A DNA stretch of 64,000 nt from Diadophis punctatus similis (GCA_023053685.1 JALIGW010000001.1:65415740-65479739); one strand, 5' to 3'; numbered from the stretch's first letter, positions 45,242 through 57,800 are shown. Translations and numbers: made by a program. The notes: generated from the sequence alone by a model not told the origin.

Positions 45242-46183
45242 ACACCTTAAGCAGCGTGCTTGTTATTTAAAGGCCGCAGCCTCAGAGAGTGCTTGGCCAT
45301 TGCTACATCTGCCCCAGATTTAACTCTAGTGTGAACATATTTAAGACTGCCTCCAAAAGTCCCTTATATCTTTCTGTGCCTCAGAATAACTGGTTAAAAT
45401 ATATATCCATTTTCAGAGTTACTATATTGTCCCATCTATCTTCTTTCACAATGAGATTAGATATTATCCTATGTTTGCTCAATATTAATCTGTCTTCATA
45501 TAATCTGAGCACGTGCAATAGCTAATGGGGAATAAGATTTCTTTTTCACCCATCTCATTACTTCTGAGTGTTGGTAAACCGAACTGAACAGGAAATAAAA
45601 ACACAATTTTACAATCTTAAAATGAATTTATAGGAACAATTGAACACAACTTCTAATTCCATAATGGGTAATTTTAAAATGTAAACTCTGATAAAAAGAG
45701 GCAGGTTAGTATTCAAAAGTGAATATTGAAATTGAAAACTGGAGATCATTCATTCTTAGATAAGCATGTATGTAATTGTAATCACACCTATCACCTAACA
45801 TACACTCTGAATTGCTGCTTGTGATAGGAATGCATCTAAAAGTGTCATAATACATCTGCTGTAGAAAATATCAACTTTAAATAGCTATTATTCTTCCAGA
45901 TGAGAGGGCAACTAAACTGCCCTGAACTACAATCTATCTTTAGACAATTTTCACTATTGAAAAAAGCAGCAATTTATATAACTTTCACCATATTTCTGGA
46001 AAAAATACTGGAATACATCAAATTTGCATAGGTGCACATATCCCACTGGAAATTCAGTATTGAATGAGGCATATACTGGCAGAGATATTTTCAAGTATCC
46101 TTTTATAGTAAAATCTGCAGCACAGAATACAGGTTAATGGGTTGCCTAAGGCTTTGGCAATACATTGAATCAGTTCTCCAGAG

Positions 46184-46280
46184 CAGGGGTCTCCAACCTT
46201 GGCAATTTTAAGACTTGTGGACTAGAACTCTGGGAGTTGAAGTCCATAAGTCTTAAAGTTGCCAAGGTTGGAGACCCCTG
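46184..46280. mobile_element. Palindromic hAT-type MITE between EPHX1 and MAD2L1BP
   Basis: The ends are CAGGGGTCTCCAACCTTGG and its inverted copy. The flanks ctccagag and atccagag match at 7 of 8. It is a shorter form with a deleted centre. Confidence 0.88.
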
Positions 46281-46449
46281 ATCCAGAGATACTTTCTGTC
46301 ATAGACACATATACTTTTTCAGCTCTGTATTGCAGAGTTTAACATTACTTCTGAAAGGAAAAGAACTTTTAAACAGGGGAGTTGTTCTTTGCAATGGAAC
46401 AAACACAAGATTAGCATAGCTAGTTAAGACATTTTCCTTAAAATATTTA

Positions 46450-49400
46450 TCAAGAAAAATAATTAAAGCCTTTGATTATTACTGGAGCTTGGAACCATAT
46501 ATAATCATCCCAGGCAGAGTTTATTTCTTGGCAGGTGGAAAGGGCTGTACTATTTTCATGACTGCACGATAAGTTAACAGTCAATTTCCTTCCTCGAGTT
46601 GGCACTTTGTAGTTTAGTTTAGGTCTGAACCAGTCAATACCACAGTTGCGATGCCCTTGAGCCATAACAATGATGCTCATGGTGGGAACAGCCTGAAGCT
46701 CACTGAATACATCTGCCATGAAAAGAGAACGGAATAGCTTGCGAACACAGGCTGAGGTTGACAAACTCTCTTCAGTGCCACTCATGGATATATCTTGTAA
46801 GTTGATTTCATAAAGCTCTTTGGGGCTGACAGCTGTACCTCCAAGCAAAATAAGAACTCGTGGGACCAGTGTCAAACTGAACATAATTTCCAAGTGCTGG
46901 AAAACACCTTCAAGATCATTCAGCACTTGCTGGCACTTTTTGTTGTCCTGATCTTTCAGATAGACCTTCCTGACCATGTCTTTTTCCTATGAAATTAGGG
47001 GATTTAAGAGATGCATAATTTAGCATAAAAGGAATAAGGAAACACTTTATTTCAAAACAAAGTATTTACATATTTAGAAACCCATCCCGGCTTATTATAA
47101 GAAATGGTAACTACCGGTATGCTATGATAAATGGAAAAATGGTATCTACTGCTAGGATAAATGGATACATGCATATTTATTCACTTGTCATCCTGCTCCT
47201 ATTTAACATCAATACAAGACCACTGGCTGAAGTCCTCCAGCTGTACAAGATTGATATCATCAGTAGGATATTGATACCCAATTATTACATCTCAACTCAA
47301 GCCAGCCAAAAGATGCTGTCAGGATGCTTCCTTAGAGTCTCAAGGCCTGATGGGAAGGAATAGGTTCAGGCTATTCAGGTTCTGGCAACCACCAAGTGGT
47401 TATAGGTTTGGGACCTCTCAGAGTTGGGAAGTAGCCATCTTTGGCTTTGAATGCAGTAGCACTCTGAGCAGATCAAGATGGTATACAATTTGGGCATCCT
47501 CCTAGACTCCTGGCTCCTCCTCAAACACCAGGTGGCTATCATAGCTAGGAAGGCCCTTCTACAGCTCTATCACTTGCAGCAATTGGATCCCTCCCTATGG
47601 TAGATAGCAGGGGAAATAGTAGTAGAAAGCCTTCTCACTACCATTTATGCTTTAACCACCTTACTTATGGATTCTCATAATGCACCTACATGGAGCTACC
47701 CTTGAAAATCATTCATAAGTTACAACTGATCTGGGTCATTAATTATTGACATGCCACAGCTTTATTTAACAGCTCTACTAAATATAACATCAATATAACA
47801 GATGTTATACTGCAGGCTGGGTTTTTTGTAGGAATGGCTGTCTCCAATACAGGTAGTTCTCAACTTACAACAGTTCATTTAATGACTGTTTGGCACTGAA
47901 AAAGAGACACTTATGACCGTTTTTCACACTTACAACCATTACAGCATCCCCATGGTCATCTGATTAAAATTCATATGCTTGGCAGCTGACTCATATTTAA
48001 GATGGATGCAGTGTCCCTGGGTCATGTGATCACCTTTTTTGTGACCTTCTGACAAGGAAAGTCAATGGGGAAGCCAGATTCATTTTACAGCTGTGCTACT
48101 AACTTAACTACTGCAGTGATTTGCTTAACAACTGTTAAAATGGGGCAAAACTCCAGCAACAAATGCCTCACTTAGCTACAAAAATCTTGAGCTCAATTGT
48201 GGTCATAAGTCGAGTGGTACCTGTATTCTCTGTTCATTCCATAAATATTACAATGTGGTTATGCTCCAACACCCCCTCTTAAAAAGTACCATTTACTGGG
48301 ACGATGTAAGCATGTCCTCTCAATTGCAGCACCTACCTTATGGAAAACGGCACTCTCTGATATTTTTGCATGGGCTCAGCTTTGAAAGTCTTTTGTAAGG
48401 CATTAAGCTTTTTCATAAGAACAGTCAGTGTTGGCTAGATTCTGCATGCAAACATCCCCCTTCTTGCTTTCAGATTTTTAAAATGCAAAATTTCAACCTT
48501 CCTACTACCAGTTTATGTTGGCATCCAATAATTTTTTTTCCATGAGGGGAAAAGCGGCAGAGAATACAGATGGTCCTCAACTTATGAACATAATTATGAG
48601 CCACAGTGGTGCAGTGGTTAGAGTGCAGTACTGCAGGCTACTTCTGCCGACTGCTGGCTGCCTGCAATTTGGCAGTTCAAATCTCACCAGGATCAAGTTG
48701 ACTCAGCCTTCCATCTTTCCGAGGTGGGTAAAATGAGGACCCAGATTGTTGGGGGCAATATGCTGACTCTGTAAATCACTTAGAGAGGGCTGTAAAGCAC
48801 TATGAAGCAGTATATAAGTCTAAGTGCTATTGCTATAATTGAGCCCAGAATTTATGTTGCTAAGAAATTTGTTAAGTGAGTTTTGCCCCATTTTACAACT
48901 TTTCTTCCAGCATGTGTTAAGCGAATCACTCATCATCATCATCAGCTTTTAACGATTCCATAACCCCTTGCAGAGTGGAATCTGGGCAACTGAATGGAGC
49001 TGAGTGTTTACTGGCCGGATGCCCTTCCTGTCACCAAAGCGGAGCTATATTCAGCAGATATATTGTCACTGTGCCGAGAGAGAAATATCTGCCTCTACCT
49101 AGGATCGAAGTCACAGACTCCTGATTGTGAGGCGAGAGTTCCACCTCTAGGCCACGCACCACTGTTAAGCAAATCACTGCGGTTAAATTAGCAATATGGT
49201 TGTTAAGTCCTCAGGGAGTAGGGCGGCATATAAGAACAATCAATCAATAAATAAATAAATAAATAAATAAGTAAGTGAATGTGGCTTCCACATTGACTCT
49301 GCTTGTCAGAAGGTCGCAAAAGGGGGATCACATGATCCTGGGAACATCGCAACTGTCATAAATGTGAGTCAGATGTCAAGCATCTGAATGTAAATCATGT

Positions 49401-50551
49401 GACCCTGGGGATGCTACGACAGTCATTAAGTGTGAAAAACGGTCATAAGTCCGTTAAGAGCCGAGGTGGTGCAGTGGTTAGAGGCAGTACTGCAGGCCAC
49501 TTTAGCTGACTGTGATACGCAAGTCAGCGGTTCAAATCTCACCGGCTCAAGGTTGACTCAGCCTCCCATCCTTCCGAGATAGGTAAAATGAGGACCCAGA
49601 TTGTTGGGGGCAATATAAATATACATTGCTTACTGGTGTAAACCGCTTAGAGCAGTGTTTCCCAACCTTGGCAACTTGAAGATATCTGGACTTCAACTCC
49701 CAGAATTCCCCAGCCAGCGAATGTTGGCTGGGGAATTCTGGGAGTTGAAGTCCAGATATCTTCAAGTTGCCAAGGTTGGGAAACACTGGCTTAGAGAGTG
49801 CTTGCACTGTGAGGCAATATATAAATCTAACAAAATAAATAAATAAACAAGTTGCTTTTTTCAGTGCCCTTGTAACTTCGAACTGTTATTAAAGGAACTG
49901 TTGTCAGTCGAGGACTACCTGTAGACTCCCCGTTACACAAACCATCATTCGGGCCCGATGTCGGTTTCCCTCTCAAGCAAAAGCCCGGCGAGCGAGGGAG
50001 CGGCCCGTTCTTCCATTCACGGAAAGGGAGCAGCAGGGAGCAGCAGCAGCCACCGTTTCCCGCCCGGCCGTGTCTCACCTGGCTAGCCGACTTCGGCAGC
50101 TGCATCCGGCAGAAGCAGGCGAGCTGCTCGTAAGGCAAAGGCAGCTGCTGCCTCTGGTACAGGACGTGCTTTAAAAGCTCGCAGATGAAACGGAAACATC
50201 CCTCGCGGGTGACGGAGCCCGGGAAGACGACAGACAACGGGAAGGCGCCTCCAGGAGCCGAAGCCGCCGGCTGGGTCGTCAGCGCCACAGTCACAGACAC
50301 GGTGGCGGCTTCACCAAGCTCTAGGCTTGTCTCGGTGGCCTTCAGCAGGTCGGCTGCAAGAGAGGAGGTAAACGTAGTGTGCAGCTGCTCATCTTACTTG
50401 CCCGAGAACGAAAGAAAAAGGCCCGAGGAGAGGAAAGAAGAAGTCCTATCCAAGGAGACCCCACCAAGACGGCTCGAAAGGAGGGGAGGAAACCGCACCC
50501 GGGTGGCGCTGCAGCCTCACCTTCTCGTTGCGTTGCTATCGGCGCGGCCAT
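46450..50551 (-). CDS. MAD2L1BP: MAD2L1-binding protein (p31comet)
   Basis: p31comet binds closed MAD2 and, with TRIP13, dismantles the mitotic checkpoint complex, silencing the spindle checkpoint. Three exons on the - strand: 50551-50521, 50353-50079 and 46986-46450 (stop at the low end). They join in phase to give 280 residues (human 274). Exon 1 encodes MAAPIATQRE, sharing the MAAP start of the human protein. Exon 2 carries REGCFRFICELLKH and YQRQQLPLPYEQL. Exon 3 carries TLVPRVLILLGG, LFRSLFMADVFSELQ, VMAQGHRNCG and WFRPKLNYKVPTRG, all signatures of the HORMA-like fold. The middle region is diverged. It is head to head with GTPBP2 and tail to tail with EPHX1. No strong polyadenylation signal was seen on its strand. 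Confidence 0.95.
47150..47760 (+). mobile_element. L2/CR1-like LINE fragment in MAD2L1BP intron 2
   Basis: The + strand translation gives NLGILLDSWLLLKHQVAIIA and QLYHLQQLDP, the conserved block after the catalytic palm of L2/CR1 reverse transcriptases. It has stops and is decayed. Confidence 0.7.
47850..48224. mobile_element. ACAGGTAGTCC-family repeat in MAD2L1BP intron 2
   Basis: The ends are acaggtagttctcaacttac and cataagtcgagtggtacctg, inverted relative to each other. The interior carries gaagccagattcat. Confidence 0.7.
48596..48836 (+). repeat. Sauria-type tRNA-derived SINE
   Basis: The head is tggtgcagtggttagagtgc and the body acccagattgttgggggc. The tail is aagtctaagtgctattgct. Confidence 0.87.
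48931..49163 (-). repeat. tRNA-derived SINE of a third family with 15-bp duplication
   Basis: On the - strand the head is gtggcctagaggtggaactc with a B-box-like gacttcgatccta. The body contains the complement of ggccggatgcccttcctgtc. The 3' end is a (GAT)n tail. Target duplications gttaagcgaatcact and gttaagcaaatcact differ at one base. Confidence 0.85.
49457..49850 (+). repeat. Sauria-type tRNA-derived SINE with a nested MITE
   Basis: The head is tggtgcagtggttagaggca, the body acccagattgttgggggc and the tail gcaatatataaatc plus (AAAT)n. The MITE at 49653-49788 interrupts it at gcttagag. Confidence 0.87.
49653..49788. mobile_element. Palindromic hAT-type MITE nested in a SINE
   Basis: A near-perfect palindrome starting CAGTGTTTCCCAACCTTGG. 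Perfect duplications gcttagag lie at 49645-49652 and 49789-49796. Confidence 0.95.
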
Positions 50552-50650
50552 TTTTTGTGCCTTCACCTTTACTCCGGTTTGAATGGCCGCCTTCACGGAG
50601 CATCATGGGAATATCGCCCGTACGTCATTGGAGCGCAGGCCGAGTCTCCC

Positions 50651-50661
50651 GGCGCCATCTT
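50651..50661 (-). promoter_or_regulatory. YY1-like site, copy 1
   Basis: ggcgccatctt, the reverse complement of AAGATGGCGCC. It differs from the YY1 consensus AAGATGGCGGC by one base. Confidence 0.5.
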
Positions 50662-50846
50662 TGTCTCGGGTAAATTGAGCGCCGTTTTACCTGTATGAGC
50701 TAGAATTCAGGGGTTTCCAATCTTGGCAATTTTAAGACTTGCGGACTTCAACTGCTAGAATTCCTTAGCCAGCTTTAAATGGCCGCCTTCACGGAGCTTC
50801 ATAGGAATATCGCCCGTACGTTATTGGAGCGAGGGCCGATTCTCCC

Positions 50847-50857
50847 GCCGCCATCTT
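50847..50857 (-). promoter_or_regulatory. YY1-like site, copy 2 (exact consensus)
   Basis: gccgccatctt is the exact reverse complement of AAGATGGCGGC. An inverted CCAAT (attgg) lies just upstream in both units. Confidence 0.55.
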
Positions 50858-50900
50858 TGTCTCGGGTAAGTTGAGCGCCGTTGCCTGTATGGGCTAAGAT

Positions 50901-51020
50901 CAGGGGTCTCTAACCTTGGCAATTTTAAGACTTCTGGACTTCGACTTCAACAAAGCTGGTTGAGGAATTCTGGGAGTTGAAGTCCACAAGTCTTAAAGTT
51001 GCCAAAATTGGAGACCCCTG
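50901..51020. mobile_element. Palindromic hAT-type MITE in the shared promoter region
   Basis: The ends are CAGGGGTCTCTAACCTTGG and the inverted CAGGGGTCTCCAATTTTGG. The arms carry GGACTTC..CTTCAACAAAG and CTGGGAGTTGAAGTCC. Confidence 0.85.
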
Positions 51021-51530
51021 AGCTAGATTGTATGTTTCCGAGGCTTTTTCTGAAATGGTCAAGATGGCCAATCTCATTTGCCCGCCTTCTCTTGATGTTT
51101 GACTTTATAGTATGATTAAAATATAGATGCTACGCGGGGAATCCAACAAGGGTCTAAGGGCAGGTATTTGCATGATCCTTAGAAGAACTGTCTTAATTAT
51201 CCCCGCCCCCAAACACACTTTTATGACTCAAAAGCAGAACTTAGTCGAGGAAACGCGTTTTCCTTCGTTGCTAAATTTAGATATTCAAATATTTGCCGAA
51301 AGTAAGATGACCTGACTTCCCCCGTTTCCAGGAAAATATAAAAAGCGAATTTGCCTCCGTTGTATGTCCCCACTTAACTTACAGCAGAAGCAGACAGAAG
51401 TATTTTAGTGGGGGTTTTTAATTCGAGGCGCTACAAAAAAAAATAAATCCTACATTTAATAGCCCCGAGATTCCAGTCCTGCGTTCTGTTCAGAGAACTG
51501 AAATAATTGGAAACAAAAAAAAAATAGGAG

Positions 51531-51590
51531 CCTGGTGGCACGAAAGCTTATGCCTTTTGATGCAATTTGCAATGCTACCAGGCTCCTCCC
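51531..51590. repeat. Short inverted repeat in the promoter region
   Basis: AGGAGCCTGGTGGCA and, 30 bp later, its inverted copy with one mismatch (TGCTACCAGGCTCCT). It could be a MITE remnant or a cruciform-forming hairpin. Confidence 0.5.
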
Positions 51591-51713
51591 GTTGGTTTGC
51601 CAGCACAAACTAACTCGGCTCCCGTTCTGCAAAATATCAGATAAGGCTCTGGCACTAATCCTATTCGTCTCCGCATTTGTCCGAAAAGCGCTGCCTTCCA
51701 CGGGAAAGAGGAC

Positions 51714-51732
51714 GCTGGAAGTTGTAGTCCAA
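51714..51732 (-). promoter_or_regulatory. ZNF143-like (SBS) site upstream of GTPBP2
   Basis: The - strand reads GACTACAACTTCCAGCGTC, close to the ACTACAA.TCCCAGC core recognised by ZNF143. It lies about 150 bp before the GTPBP2 start codon, as expected for a CpG-island promoter. Confidence 0.5.
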
Positions 51733-51877
51733 TTGTGTTGCCGCTGGGGCCCTGTTTCCCGTGGTACCCTGCGCTTCTTTCTGACGCCAAGCGCCAGAGT
51801 GGAGGGTAGCCGTCAAAAGCCCAGTCCCGGGCTGAGAGGCATCCGCAGCGGCGGAGGTCCTGCCGGCTGGCCCCAGG

Positions 51878-54800
51878 ATGGACTCGCGGGTGTCCGAGCT
51901 GTTTGGGGGTTGCTGCCGGCCCGTGGGGGGCGGCAGTGGGGGTGCCCTGCGAGGCCGCGGCGGAGGCGGAGGCGGTGGTTCTTCCAAGGGGAGGAAGAAG
52001 AACGGGAGATACCGAGGTGGCAAGGCCAACAACCCGCCCTACCTTCCTCCGGAGGTGAGCGAGATACCCTGCTGAGGCCGAGGTTGGGTCGGCAGGAGCC
52101 TTTTCGAGCACGAAGCGGAGGGCGCCCGCCTTCCAAGGTTCTGCCTGGCACGAAGATGCTGATAGTTGGAAGTCAATGGGACTGGAGCTGCCAGCGTTAA
52201 AGGGAAAAATAAAGAGCTTATTTGTGTTTTAAAGGAAGAAACGACGTATCCCAAGAAGGCAGCCTCTTGGGGGGGGGGGAGTGTTGTGGTGGTTAACGCA
52301 CCGCCGAGTTTTGTTTTTTTGTCTTTTCACACACCCCTCTTCGATTCCATTCGGGGTCCTTTGACTGATGTGGATTAGAACTCTTCCCTCTGACAGCTCC
52401 GCCGCCGACCTCGCTCTAGTAAACATCGCAGGCACTTTGAGCCTGGCTTCGCTTTGAGGGAGAATAATCAGTTTTGGGACCATGATTTTGACTAGGGAAG
52501 GCAAAAGTTGGTTTCAGTTTTTGTTTCCCCGAAAGGAGCTTCTTTCTCCTTTTGCTGATGCTGATTCACTGAAATTATAGTAATCAGTATGGAGAAGATT
52601 TTATGAATTTCTTTATATAAGATTTGGGCATGCGTGCATATGAAATGTCTAGAAAAGTTAAAAGCGGTGTGTTTCCCTGCAATCTAAGATTGTATAATAT
52701 ACAGACAAATTTAAGATCTCAGAGTATGTTTGAGTGAGATAAAAAGTGCTGGCATTGCTTCTTTCGTTGAGATAATTTGGAATTATTTACCCATGGTTTT
52801 TCTTGACTCATTTGGTGGCAAATTGGGGCTATCAAATCGAACAGATGGCTCAGGTTTTAAAGATCTTTAAACCCACATATTTTGAATAGGGTCTTAAATG
52901 AGGATGCTTTTAATTTTTAAATTTAAATAGCCTTTTTAAAAATATTGTACTGCAAACATTTGGGTTACTTCGGTTATATAAAAAGTCAAATTAGCAAACT
53001 AGGCATTAGCATATGAAAGTAGAAAATGGAATTTAATGAAAGGCTGAATAAAGTTCATATAATAACAAATCCAATATAATCCCAGGCCCATCCTGCTAAG
53101 CCTGCTTTTTGATATTTATATACAGTTTATGTGGATATGAATGTGTAGTTCACATTCTGCTATTCTTTTATAGCAGAAATTTTATTTTTTATTCCTATTT
53201 CTCTTGGTGATTTGCCAGCAATTATACCAGTATTATACTTTCTATGCGATCTAAGACATGAAAATAACTACTTTTATTCAATTTTTTGCTTCATATTTTA
53301 CAACACTGAGTTCTTCCAAGTACCAAGATAAGAATTATTCTTTACATTCTCCCTGTGTTTTCAGAGTTACAGTACTATTTCTCTGTCCTCAGTTAACAGC
53401 ATGAAGCATTGGTGAGTGGGCATGCCTGAACCTGTTTCTCCTTCCTCACTTCCACAGCAACCCAGTGTATAATTAGTGCTCCTTCAACACTGCTAATTTT
53501 TATTGTAGGCATAATTTCTTAACTTCCATGAATTTGGATATGTGTGTTTATATACATTGCAGAATAATGCCATATTAATAAACCTATGCTGTGTAAAAAA
53601 ATTAATATGTATTTAATCTCCAAAGTGGGGGTGTCTAATTGCAGGATATTCTTTGCTAAGTATTTCCCATCACCAGCCCTTTTACACCATAGTTAGGCTT
53701 TGAGCTTGAAAACAGTAGAGTACTACAAGTAACTTTAGTTATAGGAAGGAAAGTTTGCTAAAGAGAGAACGATGCTGGATCTAAAATGGTTAATTATTTT
53801 AGGAATTGTTAATCTGATTTATACTGCCTCCTTTTAAATTCCTAGGTATTAAGAGCTCCCTCTCCTGATTCTAGATCAGCAGGATATGAATCAATGTCAC
53901 ATACCTGTTTTTAGAGAAAGATTATAGAGTTTCTTACTATGAGTTTTATGAGTAATCTTAAATGCTCATTATTACAACCAGATAGAAATCTTTTCTGGAA
54001 AAATATCGGCATAACTTGTTAAGGAAAATTAGAGGAACTATTGTTCCTTAGATCTGCCATGACATAGTTCACACTGACTATAACTTTTTCACTTAACATT
54101 ATGCTTAGGTCACGAGGAACATTAGTTATTTGCTAGAGTTGTTTGACAAGGTATAGCAGAACACCTTTGGGAAGGGGGCCAAATAAAGTATGTTAGTGCA
54201 AAAATGTGGATTAGTGATGAACAAAGTGTAGAATTGTTCATCTCTCATCAGTTCTCCAGTTTTTCTGTTTATGATGGTCTTTAGTAATATTGAATAAAAC
54301 ATTTGTCAATTACCAATCCAAACTTTTCAGTGCACTTGTTAATGTGAGTTTAAAGCCTGAAACAAATTAGTGTTTTTTTCATTTAATTGCCCATCTGAAA
54401 TGCATGAATTCTGGACAGTTTACAACAATTAAAAGCAATACAAAAAGCAAAATACAGTATTAAAACATATTAAAAAAATCATAAAGCAATATAAAAAACC
54501 AAAGAACATAATCCACCAACAACGTGTAAAAACCAATATTCAACAAAACCAATGTACAAGCATGTCAATTACGGTATTTAGCAATAGCACTTAGACTTAA
54601 TATACCTGCTTCACAGTGCTTTACAGCTCTCTCTAAGCAGTTTACGGTTTACAGAGTCAGCATATTGCCCCCAACAATCTGGGTCCTCATTTTACCAACC
54701 TCGGAAGGATGGAAGGCTGAGTCAACCTTGAGGCTGGTGAGATTCAAACTGCCAAATTGCTGGCAGTCAGCAGAAGTAGCCTGCAGTACTGCATTCTAAC

Positions 54801-57800
54801 CACACTGCCACTGCGGCTTTACTTTATTTCTAAACAAAATGTCTAGTGAATGATATCTGAACAGGAAACCAAAAGGTATTTAAAAGAGATTCATGAAAAT
54901 AGAGTGAGAGTTAGGAGTCTGTTTAAAACTTATCTATCATTTATGAGATAATGATTTCTGAAGCTTTCCGCATGATTTGACTTATTACAGTTGATAGAAA
55001 CATTTTATTAAAATCCTTACTGAATTCTTGTGGCATTTACATTAGTGCATAAATTGCTTTAGATCAGTGTTTCCCAACCTTGGCAACTTGAAGATGTCTG
55101 GACTTCAACTCCCAGAATTCCCCAGACAGCGAATGCTGGCTGGGGAATTCTGGGAGTTGAAGTCCAGACATCTTCAAGTTGCCAAGGTTGGGAAATACTG
55201 CTTTAGATGCAGGTAAAACAAATGGTACTTTGAACTGTACTGAATGATACATAATAATTTTCATGCCTGGAAGTGGCTAAGGGATATATATGGAGAAATA
55301 TCAAAGAATGGTTTTCGGTAATGTATGATTTAATCTGTTTTAAAAAAAGTATGAATTCATTAGTAAACCAGTCACAATGAATAAGTACAAAATATGAATA
55401 TCTTATACATTTTTCTTATATTTTTCTTTTCTTTCTTTCTTTGTATTTTGTATTTTTGTTTTTTTTTAAGATTAAATATTATCTTATTAATTATGTTTGA
55501 ACTGAATAAATAAATTCAGTGCAACTTCATCATTTGTATAAAGATGAAAGAACCATAATGTTAAGTGACTTGATTTAACTACTATAATTTAAACTAGCCT
55601 GTCATTGCTCTCTGGCAATGAGATGTCAGGTTTTTATATATGAAATGTTGAACACCACATTATCCATTAATTTAAGATCTCTTCTTCTTGTATATAGGCA
55701 GAAGATGGGAACATAGAATACAAGGTGAGCCTTTTGTGCAAGCCATTTAAGAATTCTAAGCCAAATGATTCTGTAAGTTCCATGTCTAGGAAGAGAGAGA
55801 GATAAATAACAGAAAAATAAAAATGATTTTTGCCAAAACTTTATTTATAGATGCGTTGGGTATTTTATACTTAAATACTGAACCTGGGTATTATTAAATG
55901 TATAAAAAAACCAAACTTTTTATTCGATTATATTGGAGTGCCTTTGAATAATTGTTAGTCTTCTTGCCCACTGAACTTTCTTTGCTTAATTTCATGGGGC
56001 TTAACAAATGTTAAGAGTATTGTGCAGAAAATACTGAAAAAAAATGTTCAGCCCCACCAGACCGCCTTAGATGCTGATTATCATTACTTCTTTCTTTGGA
56101 CAGCTGAAATTAGTTAATCCATCTCAGTACCGCTTTGAACATCTAGTAACGCAAATGAAGTGGCGACTACAAGAAGGCCGTGGTGAGGCTGTGTACCAGA
56201 TTGGTGTAGAGGACAACGGGCTGCTTGTTGGACTGTCTGAAGAAGAAATGCACGCCTCTCTTAAAACGCTACGGCGGATGGCCGAGAAGTATGTGCATCT
56301 GTCCTGCTTCTTGGCCAGAGTTAGCCAATGGTGTGCTCTGTTATTTTGTTAAGTCTTAGGTAGACTTAATATTGGAAATTCAGCTAATAGCCAACAGAGG
56401 AGATGGTTTCAGCAAGAGATTTTTCTCAGAGTACCACCACATGGGTACAGTACCTACTAATTGCTTCAATTGTAAAAAGTTTGTGTGTGGCTATGCATAT
56501 TTTATTATGTGCCATTACACTGAAGTGGGATTGGGCAACCTTTGGATGGGCAAAGGCCATATGTCATATTTGGGAAGAGGGGCGGGGAACTGTAAATGAA
56601 CGAGGTCACTATAGATATATAGGTAGGGCAGAGTTTGGCAATTTTTTGACAAAGATTGTCTATTATAGCCAATTGCCTCTGTAGTTTTCATGAGTTTCTC
56701 CTGTCAAGATGACAGGAAGTTATGTTATCAACAATCATGACCATGGTTGTTCTGAGTGTCAAAAAGGAAGGGTTAGTGCTGGAGTGTCCCCATTCATTCA
56801 TTTGGGAGTGGGGGCTTGCTCATGTTGGAAAGAGATCCATTCCTGACATGTTTCTAGTGAACACAGAAATACAATCAGCATTTACCTTAATTAGATTTAG
56901 TACTAATGACAGGTAGCTTTACTATAGCTGTCATTTCCCCCCAGCCCCCAGCTTCAGCCTCATTTAGGTAAAGTTTTAGCTCTCCCTGTCCTGCTATGGG
57001 TAACATGTAATTAGTGGAACATTTGTCGTATCCGATGATCTGGATAAAGCCAAATTATTACAGATTTTAAAACGAGGAAACTCGTTTGACATCTGTGCAA
57101 AAAATATTTCAGGGGAATGGCGCGTCCCAAAATTGGCAAAGATGCACATTCATGTGGACAAAAATCAGATCATTTGGAAACCACACACATTTTCCTCAAT
57201 ATTGGTTAATTATGAGAGGCTTTTCTGAGCAGCATGATAAGATAACCAGATATTTGTCCTTTGCAGATTCATTAACCCCCAACAGTGTTCTGTTTTGCCC
57301 TTTGCAGAGTGGGAGCTGACATCACTGTGCTTCGAGAAAGAGAAGTGGATTATGACAGTGACATTCCCAGGAAGATAACAGAAGTTCTTGTCCGAAAGGT
57401 CCCAGATAACCAACAGGTAAAAATCAACCTGATTTAAACATCATGAGAGAAAAACTGAAGATATTTCATTCTAGATTGCTATATTTGTTTAGACTTTGAA
57501 GAGCAGTAATTGATAGGAATGACTTGATAGAAAATGTTAAACTTTGAAGCCCAGTTTCTTATCTTGTGCATATTTTATAAAGTCGTAAATTCCAAATGCT
57601 TGGGAATTAGTTATTGTAAAAACCTCAGAATTATACAAACTTTGTTTGTGAATTGGGTACCCTAATGCATTAATCTGCGAAGTAGTCAAGCCTAACTTGC
57701 ACTTATCAGTCCATCTTTTTATTTAAAATAGCTCCTCGATTTTCTTTTAAGTTTCTAGATCTGCGGGTGGCTGTGCTTGGAAATGTGGATTCAGGCAAAT

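Larger units (their letters stand above)
48565..49922. mobile_element. ACAGGTAGTCC-family element with three nested SINE insertions
   Basis: Family blocks are found at 48565-48595, 48837-48930, 49179-49456 and 49852-49922 (ending gtcgaggactacctg). They are separated by SINEs at 48596-48836, 48931-49163 and 49457-49850. The last SINE itself contains a MITE. Confidence 0.75.
50578..50975. repeat. Tandem duplication in the MAD2L1BP promoter (period about 196 bp)
   Basis: Unit 1 (50578-50773) and unit 2 (50774 to about 50975) both start tt-t(g/a)aatggccgccttcacgg. They carry cgcccgtacgt(c/t)attggagcg and gccatctttgtctcggg. Each ends in a palindromic MITE, truncated in unit 1 and complete in unit 2, so the MITE was present before the duplication. 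Confidence 0.9.
49930..52200. promoter_or_regulatory. CpG-rich bidirectional promoter region of MAD2L1BP and GTPBP2
   Basis: The region is far richer in G, C and CpG than its surroundings. It contains the first exons of both genes, whose start codons are 1.3 kb apart in opposite directions. Head-to-head pairing of these two genes is also the mammalian arrangement. No TATA box was seen at either start. Confidence 0.75.

Noticed and set aside
50342..50596. 84-codon - strand frame over MAD2L1BP exon 1
   Set aside because: Only its MAAPIATQRE portion (50551-50521) is coding; it reads through the exon 1 donor into the intron, where sequence does not match the family.
51535..52200. A 221-codon + strand frame and long - strand frames over the GTPBP2 start
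   Set aside because: They are in other frames of CpG-island DNA around GTPBP2 exon 1; only the 51878 frame matches the conserved protein and ends at a splice donor.
49547..55264. Frames with the shared peptide LQLPEFPSQ
   Set aside because: They are translations of the palindromic MITE and recur wherever it is inserted (49547, 49655, 55064).
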